This document shows, piece by piece, positions 33,662 to 43,537 of a stretch of 64,000 nucleotides of DNA. How positions within the stretch are numbered: position 1 is the first letter of the stretch; each line of letters opens with the position of its first letter. Location: the NCBI GenBank assembly GCA_949752735.1, contig OX457042.1, forward strand, positions 60,264,725 to 60,328,724, given 5' to 3'. A model generated the notes under the pieces. It saw only the letters and a program-made list of their open reading frames with translations, searched no databases and was not told the origin of the DNA. Made by a program: the position numbers and the translations under genes. The DNA comes from Lumbricus terrestris (lineage: Eukaryota > Annelida > Clitellata > Crassiclitellata > Lumbricidae).

Positions 33662-36600
33662 TAGTCGGGTCAATCTACGAAAAAACTTCGGTGAACCCGG
33701 AAAAAATTGCAAGAAAGCGTTTTATGATGATTTTATGGTGTATTGGGTCTGGTGATGAACATACTAAAAGTTGCCAAAAATTGCACCACGGCAAGTGGGC
33801 TAATTTTGGCGGGAAAAAAGATGGCCGCCAATTGGACTAGGCATGGAATCTGGAAATTATACTGTTAGGAGCAAATCATGTAATATATTGCTAACATGCT
33901 TTTCTAAACTAATTCGACCCTCCTGAAAACGAAAATCGTGGTTAGCAAGCTTGATTGTTAGCGGTTGCATGGGAAAACAAGATGGCGGCCAAAATGGCGG
34001 TCTATAATTGATTTAAAAGGTTGTATAGTCGGGTCAATCTACGTAATGATCCGCAAAATTGTAAGAAGGCGTTTTATGATGATTTTATGGTGTATTGGGT
34101 CTAGTGTTTAACAAACTAAAAGTTGCAAGAAATCGGACCACAGCAAGTGGTCTAATTTTGGCGGGGAAAAAGATGGCCGCCAATTGGACTAGGCATGGAA
34201 TCTGGAAATGATACTGTTAGGAACAAATCATGTAATATATTGCTAACATGCTTTTCTAGACTAATTCGACCCTCCTGAAAACGAAAATCGTGGTTAGCAA
34301 GCTTGATTTTTAGCGGTTGCATGGGAAAACAAGATGGCGGCCAAAATGGCGGCCTATTGCTTAAAAGGCTGTAGGTCGGGTATTGTATGTGATAAGAACA
34401 CGATTTTGCAATTAAAATTAAGATGTATGGGTTCTAGTCATGCAATGGAATCAAAGACACGTATGTAGCACTGGAAGAAAACCAAAATGGCGGGAAAATG
34501 GCGGCCAGAATGTTGAAATTGCTAAAAGTGAAGTGATGTATGCAATGGAAACATGTCTCGGAAATGGATGGATCTTTCGAAGGCGGAGGAGAAGTGGAAT
34601 GGGGTAGAAGGCAAATGGAATCTATCCTGTGCAATACCATCCTCCACCAACCCATCCACATCATCATCAGCATCATCTCCATCACAGTCTGACATCAAAC
34701 GGCGCTGGAGGGGGTTCATTCCAGCAACGTCTCAAAAGCCAGGACTACGGCACCTGCCGGGAACACTCAAACGGGACAAGAGTTTGCTATCCATGGCGCA
34801 TCTATCAGCGCACCCCTACGAACCGTACACCCGAGGGAGGCTGTCCTTACCATCCGCTGTTCCATCGTCATTGTCGCGTGTCCTCCAACCGTCGTCTAGT
34901 CCCAACCCGCACACTACGAACCTCTTCTCTGTGCGCTATTCTCCCCCTCGCGTTGCCAGCCTTCGTCTGGCAAGAGGAACGCTAAGAGAACGATTATCTC
35001 CCACGGGTGGCCTCGAACGACTGTCTGGCAAGAGCGGTCACCACCACCAGCACCACCAGCTCCACCACCACCTTGAGATGGAAGTTGTTGAACTATTTTC
35101 TGCACTCCAAACGCATATCACATTACAGTAAAAACCACTGTTTGCACAGCGATGTTTCAGGGGTTCAGTCTGAATCGATAGTTGGAGGAGGGTTGCTGTA
35201 CCTCACTGCTAATCTTCTGCGCTAGGTCCTTCGTGTTGATCTCTTCCATCTCTAGGTGGTGGTGTTGATGGTGGTGCTGGTGGTCGTGACCGCCCTTGCC
35301 AGACAGTCGTTCGAGGCCACCCGTGGGAGATGATCGTTCTCTTAGCGCTCCTTTTGCCAGACGAAGGCTGGCAACGCGAGGGGGAGAATAGCGCAAAGAG
35401 AAGAGGTTCATAGTGTGCGGGTTGGGACTGGACGACGGCTGGAGGACACGCGACGACGACGATGGAACAGCGGATGGTAAGGGCAGCCTCCCTCGGGTGT
35501 ACGGTTCGTAGGGGTGCGCTGATAGATGCGCCATGGATAGCAAACTCTTGTCCCGTTTGAGTGTTCCCGGCAAGTGCCTGTAGACCTGGCTTCTGAGACG
35601 TTGCTGGAATGAACCCCCTCCAGCGCCGTTTGATGTCAGGCTGTGATGGAGATGATGCTGATGATGATGTGAATGGGTTGGTGGAGGATGGTATTGCGCA
35701 GGATAGATTCCATTCGCCTTCTACCCCATTCCACTTCTCGTCCGCCTCCGCCTTCGAAAGATCCATCCATTTCCGAGACATGTTTCCATTGCATACATCA
35801 CTTCACTTTTAGCAATTTCAACATTCTGACTGCCATTTTCCCGCCATTTTGGTTTTCTTCCAGTGCTTAGTATACATACGTGTCTTTGATTCCATTGCAT
35901 GACTAGAACCCATACATCTTAATTTTAATTGCAAAATCGTGTTCATATCACATACAACACCCGACCTACAGCCTTTTAAGCAATAGGCCGCCATTTTGGC
36001 CGCCATCTTGTTTTCCCATGCAACCGCTAAAAATCAAGCTTGCTAACCACGATGTTCGTTCTCAGGAGGGTCAAATTAGTCTAGAAAAGCATGTTAGCAA
36101 TATATTACATGATTTGTTCCTAACAGTATCATTTCCAGATTCCATGCCTAGTCCAATTGGCGGCCATCTTTTTTCCCCGCTAAAATTAGACCACTTGCTG
36201 TGGTCCAATTTCTTGAAACTTTTAGTATGTTAAACAATAGACCCAATACACCATAAAATCATCATAAAACGCCTTCTTACAATTTTGCGTATCATTACGT
36301 AGATTGACCCGACTATACAACCTTTTGAATCAATTATAGACCGCCATTTTGGCCGCCATCTTGTTTTCCCATGCAACCGCTAACAATCAAGCTTGCTAAC
36401 CACGATTTTCGTTTTCAGGAGGGTCGAATTAGTTTAGAAAAGCATGTTAGCAATATATTACATGATTTGCTCCTAACAGTATAATTTCCAGATTCCATGC
36501 CTAGTCCAATTGGCGGCCATCTTTTTTCCCGCCAAAATTAGCCCACTTGCCGTGGTGCAATTTTTGGCAACTTTTAGTATGTTCATCACCAGACCCAATA

Positions 36601-36669
36601 TACCAGAAAATCATCATAAAATGCTTTCTTGCAATTTTTTCCGGGTCGTGTCGCAGATTGACCCGACTA
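33662..36669. mobile_element. 3.0-kb foldback element (two arms in inverted orientation)
   Basis: The left arm runs from TAGTCGGGTCAATCTACG at 33662 and the right arm ends in the reverse complement (GATTGACCCGACTA at 36669). The arms are inverted copies of about 1.4 kb each around a centre near 35165. Each arm has two tandem ~364-bp units ('AAAATGGCGGCC', 'GGCGGGAAAAAAGATGGCCG') and an inner segment with coding-like sequence. Possible 3-bp duplication CTA (33659-33661 and 36670-36672). No transposase. The right arm carries a ONECUT-like gene fragment (35209-35573). Confidence 0.9.
35209..35573 (-). pseudogene. Captured fragment resembling ONECUT (HNF6-type) transcription factor, start of CUT domain
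   Basis: The minus-strand frame ends '...HHHLEMEEINTKDLAQKIS'. The run E-E-I-N-T-K-x-x-A-Q-x-I is the start of the CUT DNA-binding domain in ONECUT proteins, where it likewise follows a His-rich, Ser/Pro-rich N-terminal region. Directly after the codons for S-S-E the DNA reads GAG|GTACAG, a good splice donor, and similarity to the CUT domain stops, as if the capture took an exon end plus intron. The rest of the CUT domain and the homeodomain are absent. The left arm has the inverted partner of the upstream part (34553-35085) but lacks the E-E-I-N-T-K block. Captured debris, not a working gene. Confidence 0.7.
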
Positions 36670-36962
36670 CTAGGCCTAACCTATTCACTGTACTGCGGTA
36701 GCTATGGCTAGGTTATAAGTGTCTAAAGTTCTTAAACTTGTTCTCTTACAACAAAGATCAGTTTCTTGTATTTTCTTCTTCGATTTCCAATATTCACAAA
36801 CAACACAACAATGCATCAACGACGATAAACAATTCAATTGCACGACAGAAACGCCATCTTATTATATTATTACTCTAACGTCTTCTACACACGACTAGCA
36901 CTCCTTCTACAACTTATCTCACTCTCAGCGTACACTCTCTCTTCGGTTGCACTGTCCTTCTC

Positions 36963-36994
<32 letters not shown>

Positions 36995-37145
36995 CGGCGA
37001 CGACGCGCCGCGGCACTTTCCCGCCACTCAGTCAGCTGGCCTGTCTGTCTGTACACTCAACAATTAGCTGACCTTGAGCTGGCCTATCCGTACGCTCAAC
37101 AATTAGCTGATCACTATACGTTATACAAAATTAGCTCACACTGAC

Positions 37146-37992
37146 TATTTAATTACTGTCGATTATCTGTCGGGCTTCTTTGAAATTGATCGAATGCCAT
37201 CGAAGAAGGTAGCCGATATCACCTACTGCCTGCGACAACACTTCGCTAGACACGGCCTCCCAAATGAGCTGGTCTCAGACAACTCTCCTTTCGGCTCACA
37301 AGAATTCAAGCGATTCACTGACAAATACGAGTTTGAACACGTCACAAGTTCCCCCCCGCTACGCGCAGTCCAATGGGAGAGTGGAAAACGCTGTCAAGAC
37401 AGTCAAACGCCTATTTGCCAAAGCAAGAGATGCCAACTCAGACCCCCTTCTAGCGATATTAGAGTGGAGGAACACGCCGTCAGAGCAATTAGGCCTGTCT
37501 CCGGTCCAACTGTTAATGGGGCGTCGCACTCGCAGTAAACTTCCTATCGCGAATCGCCTACTTGACACATCGACCTCCAACGCTGCTTCAATCGCCCTAT
37601 CGGATGCGAAGGTCCGACAGGCATTTTATTATAATCGCAGCGCTAAACCCAGACCCGAGCTGTCAGTCGGCCAAACAGTGCGAGTGAAATATGATGACCG
37701 CCCTGATTGGCGAAAGGCAGAGGTCGCTGGAGTTCTGCCCCACAGGTCATACACAGTTCGCTTTGAAGACGGGACTACGCGACGAAGAACGTCACGCCAT
37801 GTGGCTTTCAGTTCCGAGCCCCCCATCATTCTGGGAGACGACAGAGAAGAAACGGCTGACTGCTCTAACCCTGCAGCAGAACATCTGTCATCACCCCCTC
37901 CACCACCTCCAAGGCCTCAGGAGGTCGAACCGAAGCCAGTAATCACTCGATCTGGGCGTATTGTGAAACCCCCATCCCGATACATGGACTGA
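37146..37992 (+). pseudogene. Gypsy integrase core and C-terminal region
   Basis: Resumes after the solo LTR with 'TVDYLSGFFEIDRMPS', then 'NELVSDNSPFGSQEF' (second catalytic Asp) and 'YAQSNGRVENAVKTV' (catalytic Glu). A run of seven C at 37351-37357, where six would keep the frame, shifts the reading frame just before the Glu motif. The C-terminal part has 'VRVKYDDRPDWRKAEV' (SH3-like) and ends 'SGRIVKPPSRYMD' with a stop, typical for this Gypsy branch. Confidence 0.9.
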
Positions 37993-38248
37993 ACATAGTT
38001 TGCTGAAACTCAATCACAGCTGTTTATCGATAGCGATGTTCTGAACTTAGAAGTCTATCATCGCTATTTCATAGCTTTAGTCGTTTGACTTGATTAGACT
38101 CTCACTTAGGCCATAAGGTCTATATAATGAAATCGAGAACATTTTTTGGACACTTAGAAATTAGAATCTTAGTTAGTTTAGATCTTTGTAGTAATGTAGT
38201 TTAGATCTTTGTAGTAATGTAGTATAGTTTTTTTTGTTTGAAAGGGCG

Positions 38249-38384
38249 TTTGCCGGTATGATTGACACTTAGGCAGGCCACGCCCACAGCTGCATGTGGG
38301 ATGCCCGGTTGCGGGCACCAAGGCAGTCGAATAACACACGTACTCGAGCACACACGTCTTGTATATCCTAGACTAAACTATACA
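38249..38384 (+). repeat. Gypsy 3' LTR
   Basis: Same 136-bp sequence as the 5' LTR, with the first bases TTTGCC instead of TGTGCC. It is preceded by a purine-rich GAAAGGG tract (38240-38246) in the polypurine-tract position. Near-identity of the LTRs implies insertion recent on a neutral-divergence scale. Confidence 0.92.
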
Positions 38385-38389
38385 CCCGG

Positions 38390-38698
38390 AATGACGTTTT
38401 GATAGAAACTCCTTTGGATCTTCTTACTTTTATTGTTCTTTATGGAGACGACGTTTTTCCAAACCTGCGCATATCCCTGCAAATACTGTTAACAATTGCT
38501 GTTTCAATTGCGAGCTGTGAACGGTCGTTCAGCAAGTTGAAACTTATTTGTTCGTATTTGCGTGCTTCGATGGGACAGGATCGTCTCAGCAATCTTGCCC
38601 TTCTGGCAATCGAAAGAGAAACATTAGAGAAAGTTAACTTTGATTACGTGATTGACCAGTTTGCTACAGCAAAATCAAGAAAAGTTAACCTTTTGTAA
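38390..38698 (+). pseudogene. hAT transposase C-terminal dimerisation domain
   Basis: In frame with the codons before 29750 once the Gypsy element and one CCCGG are left out. It has the hAT C-terminal motif: 'ISLQILLTIAVSIASCERSF' followed by 'SKLKLICSYLRASMGQDRL' and 'LALLAIER'. It ends with TAA at 38696-38698. Confidence 0.92.
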
Positions 38699-38716
38699 AC
38701 TATAGGTCCACGACAG

Positions 38717-38864
38717 CATAGGCGCAACCACCCTATGGGACCCACGGGACGCGTCCCCCCAACTTTTGAGTGGTCCCCTAGCTTTATTACTATGGCCCCC
38801 CCCAACTTTTAGGACGTGATTCATTATGGTCCCCCCCAACTTTTAGGACGTGATTGCGCCTATG
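38717..38864. mobile_element. 148-bp hAT-like MITE
   Basis: Ends CATAGGCGCAA and TTGCGCCTATG form an 11-bp inverted repeat flanked by the perfect 8-bp duplication CACGACAG (38709-38716 and 38865-38872). It contains direct repeats of GGTCCCCCCCAACTTTTAGG. It sits in the 3' non-coding part of the ZMYM-type hAT. Confidence 0.93.
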
Positions 38865-39112
38865 CACGACAGTTATGTAGGCTAGGGCCGCTAGGCCTTT
38901 AATTTAGATTTGACGATCGATGTAGCCATTGAAGGCCTAGCACTGAAAGAGCCTAAACTGTAGAAATCTGTATTTTTTATTATTTTTATTTAATTGAAAT
39001 TTAAATTGCCCTTCCGTGTACGGAGCTTGGAAAATATGAACTAAGGGAGGGGCGCCGATTTCATAGTTTGTCCCCGGGCGCAAAATATCCTAGCTACGCC
39101 ACTGAAACAGTT

Positions 39113-40160
39113 GTAGGCCAGTTTGATTGTATAGTTGCTCATTCGTCATCTTTTTCTCCATGCGACTCCTAATACTTTTCGATAACATATTATTCCTTCA
39201 AAAGAATATTCCTCTTTCAATTTCCTTGGTTATTACCCATGTTTCACGTGCATATAATGCTCCGCTGAACACACAGGTATCCAGGACTGCGAGCATAGTC
39301 TTTAGAGCTATTTCTTTCCTTTTTCAAATCTTGTCCAATGCAGCAAGTGCTGCTTTGGCCTAGGCAAATCTCAGAGATACCGTACTTCTCTTTTGCAGTT
39401 TAGATCGTAGGTAAACGTGCTTCCTAGGTATACAAACTCTTTAACGTTTTCTAACGTTTCTCCATACAGGATTATCTGTCGTTCAATGGTTTCACTCTCG
39501 AATACCACTGTTTTTGTCTTTGCCGTGTTCACAATAAGGTTTGCTATCTGTTTCTACCGTTCTTTCCAGCTCGTCAACATTCTCCTCGATGATATCTACA
39601 TCGTCTGCAAATCGTTGATTGCCAGGCCTTGCACAGATATTCCTCTGCAGTTTTCCTTGACATTGTCCACGGCCCTCTCCATGTCCGCAATTAGCACCTC
39701 CGGTGATATTGGATCTCCCTGTCTTGTTCCATTATTAGTCTTAAACCATTCTCTCAGCTCATTCTTAAGCCGTACTGCTGTCATAGTATTCTCATTTATG
39801 CCCCGTAGGATTCCTATCAGTTTGTCGTTAACTCCATAATGATTTCATAACCGCCCAAGCCACTTTCTGGTCGATACTGTCGAATGCCTTTTGATAATCG
39901 CTTATGTAAGTCCACAAAGCAATTGTAGATTATCTTGTCCTTTCTTCTCGCTTTCTCCGTTATCAGCCTTAGAGATAGGATATGTTTGTACCGTGCCTCT
40001 GTCTTTTCGGAACCCCGCTTGTTCGTCTGCCAGATGTTCTTCCATCTGCCGCACTCCGCCACTGGTCAGCTTCGACCAGTGCCAGTCCCAAGCCTGGAAG
40101 CAAGAGGAGGGTTTGCCAGATGTGTGTCGATACTCTGGCAGTAAAAAGTAACACGAATGA
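39113..40160 (-). pseudogene. Outer LINE reverse transcriptase, degenerate
   Basis: Minus-strand pieces in shifting frames: 'ITEKARRKDKIIYNCFVDL' (RT finger region), 'TAVRLKNELREWFKTNNGTR' then 'GDPISPEVLIADMERAV' (N-G-T-R-Q-G-D-P motif). The catalytic YADD is not recognisable as such ('LAINDLQTM' occupies the place). Several frameshifts: an old, dead copy. Confidence 0.8.
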
Positions 40161-40289
40161 AACTTGATATTTTATAGCGCAGCCAATCATATATCGGAGA
40201 GGCAACGATAAGGTGCAAGTGAAAGACTGGACTCTGACAAGTGATTTGTGGCATGATGTCGAGTTAGTATAAGAAATATTATCTATAAA

Positions 40290-40610
40290 TGAATGAATGA
40301 TTTGCTATTTTACTTCTCACATTTTTGGAGAGTAGAACAGAATATAACTCGCCTGTATGTTCTCTGTTCTCAACCATTCTTCGATACGTTCCCGTTGCTG
40401 TCTGTTCTTAACCATCTTGATCTGTTTCACCGTCCAGAGTTCAGTCCACGTTCTGGTGTTAGCCATCCATTTCGTTTTTGGTCTAACTCGTGCATGTGAT
40501 ACTGGTGTTGTGTCTTTGTTATCTCCTTCTCCAAATGACTTTCTTCTTTTCTCATAATGTGTCTATAGTAAACCAGCTTCTTTCCTTCGCAGAATTTATA
40601 AGGTTGCTCT
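40290..40610 (-). mobile_element. C-terminus of another LINE (fragment)
   Basis: Minus strand reads 'KLVYYRHIMRKEESHLEKEI' near 40585-40525 and, in other frames further on, 'WMANTRTWTELWTVKQ' and 'NRQQRERIEEWLRT'. This is the usual polymerase tail (H-I-M-R-K...W-x-D-N-I-x-x-W) of non-LTR retrotransposons, frameshifted. Confidence 0.55.
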
Positions 40611-41424
40611 TGGCACCAGCAGTCTCAAGTACACATTAATAAGTTCTTTTAGCAGTCCATGGTACTTGGAGGACATGTATCAACATTTAATCTCGAATGC
40701 ATACTTTCTTCCTAAGTTTTCATCAGTGTTAGCTCTCATGTTCAAACGCAGCAACTGGCGATACTAAAATGTTTTAAAGAGACGCAATTTTTTGACAATT
40801 TATGTACTATAATAGGGGATAATATCCAGGTTTGGAACAGGTCATGCTTTGGGACAGTGGTGGACTGGTGGTATCGAAGTCGTCGTTATATATTACGGTG
40901 TGTGGCGCCACCCAGGGAACATGTTTAACGTGGCGAATTATTATGTCTTATCCTGAAATAAAGAGACAGTTTCACAGAGATATTTTAAATATAAATTTTC
41001 GGGCGAAAATTTTTAATTTTTACTGACTAAGTCTCAACTGCTGCATTAAATGTCTAGTGCTGATTTAGCTTAAACTATCAATAACTTGTTTGGAGCAGTA
41101 TATTGCAAAGTATTATGATGAAGTTTGGGGACCATTCATTGAGTAACTTGTTTGTTGTTTGTTATCTCAAAAGTAGTGCCCTGGACTTGATGGCCTGCAT
41201 TGGGACAATCCCAAAGCAGGAAATTCATCATAGGAGATCAAACTTAAATTGTTTTACTGCAGATTTTGATAAAAAGATTGCTATCAGGATGAGTACTATT
41301 TGAGTAGTGATATATTACGTTGCACTCACTTGAAATTGATCAGTTAGGCTATTAATTTTGTATTAGGATTTTTTATTAGGATTACATGGGTCAATGGAAG
41401 TTTGCTCGCATTAATTAAAGTACA
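40611..41424. other. No gene recognised
   Basis: AT-rich. The short frames at 40832 and 41103 have no domain and no splice signals that fit the gene 1 exons. Confidence 0.45.
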
Positions 41425-41800
41425 ATATACAATTTAGTACACATCTATGGTCTTTGCTTCTGATTAGATTTTAATTGCGTTATGTCGATCAGCATGAGTT
41501 TATGTGGACAATTTAAATTTGAAAAGATTTCACTACCTTTAATTTTTCTGAATTTCCTATCAAACCAAAGTTATAAGAAAAATAACTGTGGTAGATTAGT
41601 GTTACTTACACCAATTAATTTTGGCATAATAATAAAGTTGTGTTATTTGCAGATTAAGATAAAATTGCATAAGGAAGGTATCTAAGCTTAAAATGAAGTT
41701 TCAGATGTAACAAAGGCAAATTATTTTCCATTTTCGTTTTTTATCGTTTTTTGGGGCGTTTTTTATTTATTCGAAATAAACGACGTTTTTACCGTTTTTT
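41425..41800 (+). repeat. Duplicated block upstream of gene 1's F-box-like exon
   Basis: Clearly related to 59150-59530, which lies at the same place before gene 2's homologous exon (shared 'CATCTATGGTCTTT', 'GATTAGATTTTAATTGCGTT', 'GTCGATCAGCATGAG', 'AAGTTATAAGAAAAA'). The two genes therefore arose by duplication of a segment larger than the exons. Confidence 0.8.
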
Positions 41801-41886
41801 TTTTATTACATTTACCTTTTTACATCTATGATTTAGACCTACTACGAGCGCTAAGGAGGCTAAGTTTTTTTGGGTTTACATTTCAG

Positions 41887-42073
41887 TTGTATGATCTTCC
41901 AATGGAGGCGTTGGATATTATCTTACAAAAGTCTTATCTGCATTGGATATTGAATTCACCAATAAAGTACAGAGACGAAGAAATTATTAGATCTCTCATA
42001 TCAGTCGACGTTTGCTTCAACCAAAGAATCACTAGAAAACGGCTCAAGAGGACAATTTGGTGCTACTTAAAAG
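41887..42073 (+). CDS. Gene 1 exon with F-box-like motif
   Basis: A 187-bp exon between a TTTCAG acceptor and an AAAG|GTAGGC donor, entering in phase 0 and leaving in phase 1. The protein begins 'LYDLPMEALDIILQKSYLH' and continues '...IIRSLISVDVCFNQRITR'. L-P-x-E-x-x-D-I-I-L followed by S-L-x-x-V-C...R fits the helical F-box pattern, so a ubiquitin-ligase adaptor role is conceivable but weakly supported. The gene 2 exon at 59827 has the same length, phase and sequence plan. It does not start with ATG, so an upstream exon is required. Confidence 0.75.
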
Positions 42074-42324
42074 GTAGGCCTAAGGTTCCTTCCAGGCACT
42101 AAACATACATTTCAATATTTATTGATGAGCTTTGACCAGAAAGCGATTTGAATTCTTTCAAAGAATGACTCACTTTAGAGTGCGACTTCCGCAACAGCTT
42201 TTTAAGTTTGCTCTCCAGACAATCGAAATAGCGCATTTTAATTGTCTCATCAAAGTGTCGCATTCATTATCTTAAACGATCGCGAAGACGACAAGATCAT
42301 AATTTATTTTTTTTATTTTTTTTT

Positions 42325-42390
42325 ATTTCAAGTATTTATATAGCGCCTCTTCAAGAAACCTACTCAGAGGCGCTCTCTGCGCTAACTAGC
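42325..42390 (-). mobile_element. LINE/SINE 3' tail fragment in gene 1 intron
   Basis: 'TTATATAGCGCCTCTTCAAG' followed by 'CTCAGAGGCGCT' is the shared LINE 3' hairpin on the minus strand, next to a T-rich tract. Confidence 0.6.
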
Positions 42391-42504
42391 CGAAATGATG
42401 TTAAGTGTCATAACAACAAGAAAATTCCATCAATAATATTCGTTATTAAGAGACAGTGCTTATAATTATAAAAGGAAGAATCATCGCTAGTTATTATTAT
42501 TACT

Positions 42505-42570
42505 ATTGTCGACTTTTTATATAGCTCACCTTCAATGTAACCTACTCAGAATCGCTCCCAGTCCAACAAC
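42505..42570 (-). mobile_element. Second LINE/SINE 3' tail fragment in gene 1 intron
   Basis: 'TTTTTATATAGCTCACCTTC' then 'ACTCAGAATCGCTCCC': a diverged copy of the same 3' hairpin, preceded by (ATT)n. Confidence 0.5.
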
Positions 42571-42950
42571 GGCTAAATAAAGCAGTCTTAGTTAACCCTC
42601 GCATACATGGACAACCACCGTTTAGGCACCATCAACAATTAAAGGTTTACGGCAGGCTTAGGGTTCAAAAGGGTGTCAAAGTTGACGAGGGAAGATGAAC
42701 TTGGGCCCACATAGATTAGCCTACTCGACGCTCAAGCAGTCAATCATATTATTATTATGGTGGAAGAATGAGCGCCTTTCGATCCACGGATCAAGAACGG
42801 CATTAAACGCGTATCACTTTGTGATTGAAGTATCTTGAATATGGCTATTTGAGATCTGTCAAATAAAATTCGGCGAATATATCGACAAAATAGGCTAAGT
42901 GGCGTAACACACAGCAGTGGTTAAGCACAGAAGGGCCTATGTAGGCCTAT

Positions 42951-43165
42951 GCGTACATGCACACTTGTTATAGCGACCCTTCAAGGTACTACTCAGAAGT
43001 GCTCCCGACTACAGCGCGAACACTGAATCGGAGTTTCACGCTGAAGCACTGAGCATTTGCGAGTGAAGGACTTGCCCAAGGTCCCTACGCGGCGACTTGA
43101 GATGGAGTCGAACCTGCGACCCTCCGGCAGCAAGGCAACGAATATACCACTGCACCATCGCGCCC
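42951..43165 (-). mobile_element. tRNA-derived SINE, copy 3
   Basis: Minus-strand relative of the SINEs at 1339 and 6048: same hairpin tail, 'GGACTTGCCCAAGGTCC' core and tRNA-like head ending at GGGCGCGATGG (reverse of 43155-43165). More diverged than copy 2. Located in the intron between the F-box-like and CARD exons. Confidence 0.78.
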
Positions 43166-43537
43166 AATTACATAATAGTATATTTGAGTTAGAAGTTTGG
43201 CTTTGTTGATGACCAATCTGAAAATAAAGAGATTTAACTCAACTACCTGTGAAGTGTGACCGTGGATAAGGAATCTCCTCCTACAATCATTGGCTCATCC
43301 AGTGGTACATGTAGTTTGGTGCTGGTGGACTGTTCTTGTGCATGCGTCTCGCGCAAACCGGTGATCTACATTGACGTTTCTATAGCACGTTCTCTCAGAT
43401 AATTATATACAGGCTATATAGGCAATAACTCCTCTTGCAAGTCAATTAGTAAGCAGGGACTGATTCGGTTGCATACTTTTGGAAAATTGTAAAGCAATAA
43501 CAAATTATCAATGGAGTTATATTATTTGTATTTTCAG

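Larger units (their letters stand above)
33601..37140. mobile_element. Solo LTR inserted in the Gypsy integrase, itself split by a foldback element
   Basis: Begins TGTGATCTTCC and ends TTAGCTCACA (TGTGA...TCACA ends) and is flanked by the 5-bp duplication CTGAC (33596-33600 and 37141-37145). The LTR parts, 33601-33658 and 36673-37140 (about 525 bp), lack coding; the right part has an A-rich block and a (TCTG/TC)n tract (36957-36994). Left out, with one CTGAC, the integrase core becomes continuous. A solo LTR is my best reading; no second LTR or internal region is present. Confidence 0.7.
29751..38384 (+). mobile_element. Gypsy-type LTR retrotransposon (short 136-bp LTRs)
   Basis: Direct terminal repeats at 29751-29886 and 38249-38384, almost identical, are flanked by the 5-bp duplication CCCGG (29746-29750 and 38385-38389). 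The order protease, RT, RNase H, integrase is of the Gypsy type. The very short LTR and two zinc knuckles suggest the Mag-like branch. It interrupts the hAT transposase reading frame. Inside it lie a LINE fragment (32280-32756) and a solo LTR (33601-37140). Confidence 0.95.
26058..39104 (+). mobile_element. Autonomous-type hAT (ZMYM-like) transposon carrying nested insertions
   Basis: Ends CAGTAGCGTAGCTAGG (26058) and CCTAGCTACGCCACTG (39104) form a 16-bp inverted repeat with one mismatch, with CCCCGGGCGC blocks inside. A perfect 8-bp target duplication, AAACAGTT, lies at 26050-26057 and 39105-39112. Without the Gypsy element and the small hAT MITE the transposon would be about 4.3 kb, normal for an autonomous hAT. 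Its transposase is on the + strand. Confidence 0.95.
25590..40160 (-). mobile_element. Outer LINE of the nest (minus strand), split by a 13-kb hAT transposon
   Basis: Degenerate reverse transcriptase coding at 40160-39113 and C-terminal coding at 26049-25860 become continuous across the hAT element 26058-39104 when one target-duplication copy is left out ('LQLFGRI' joins 'CRMDDSRK'). The 3' end runs into a (GAT)n tail at 25821-25598. The C-terminus is of the same type as the LINE fragment at 32280 ('LQLFGHICRM'). Clade unresolved. Confidence 0.82.

Noticed and set aside
34553..35131. A 192-residue gene in the foldback left arm
   Set aside because: It is the inverted partner of the right-arm sequence, Ser/Pro/His-rich, and lacks the ONECUT-like motif; captured debris rather than a gene.
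33593..37145. An 8-bp duplication ACACTGAC, making the insert in the integrase a hAT-type element
   Set aside because: The ends TGTGA...TCACA and the 5-bp CTGAC explain it better as a solo LTR; no terminal inverted repeat of hAT type is present. The longer match partly overlaps the LTR end.
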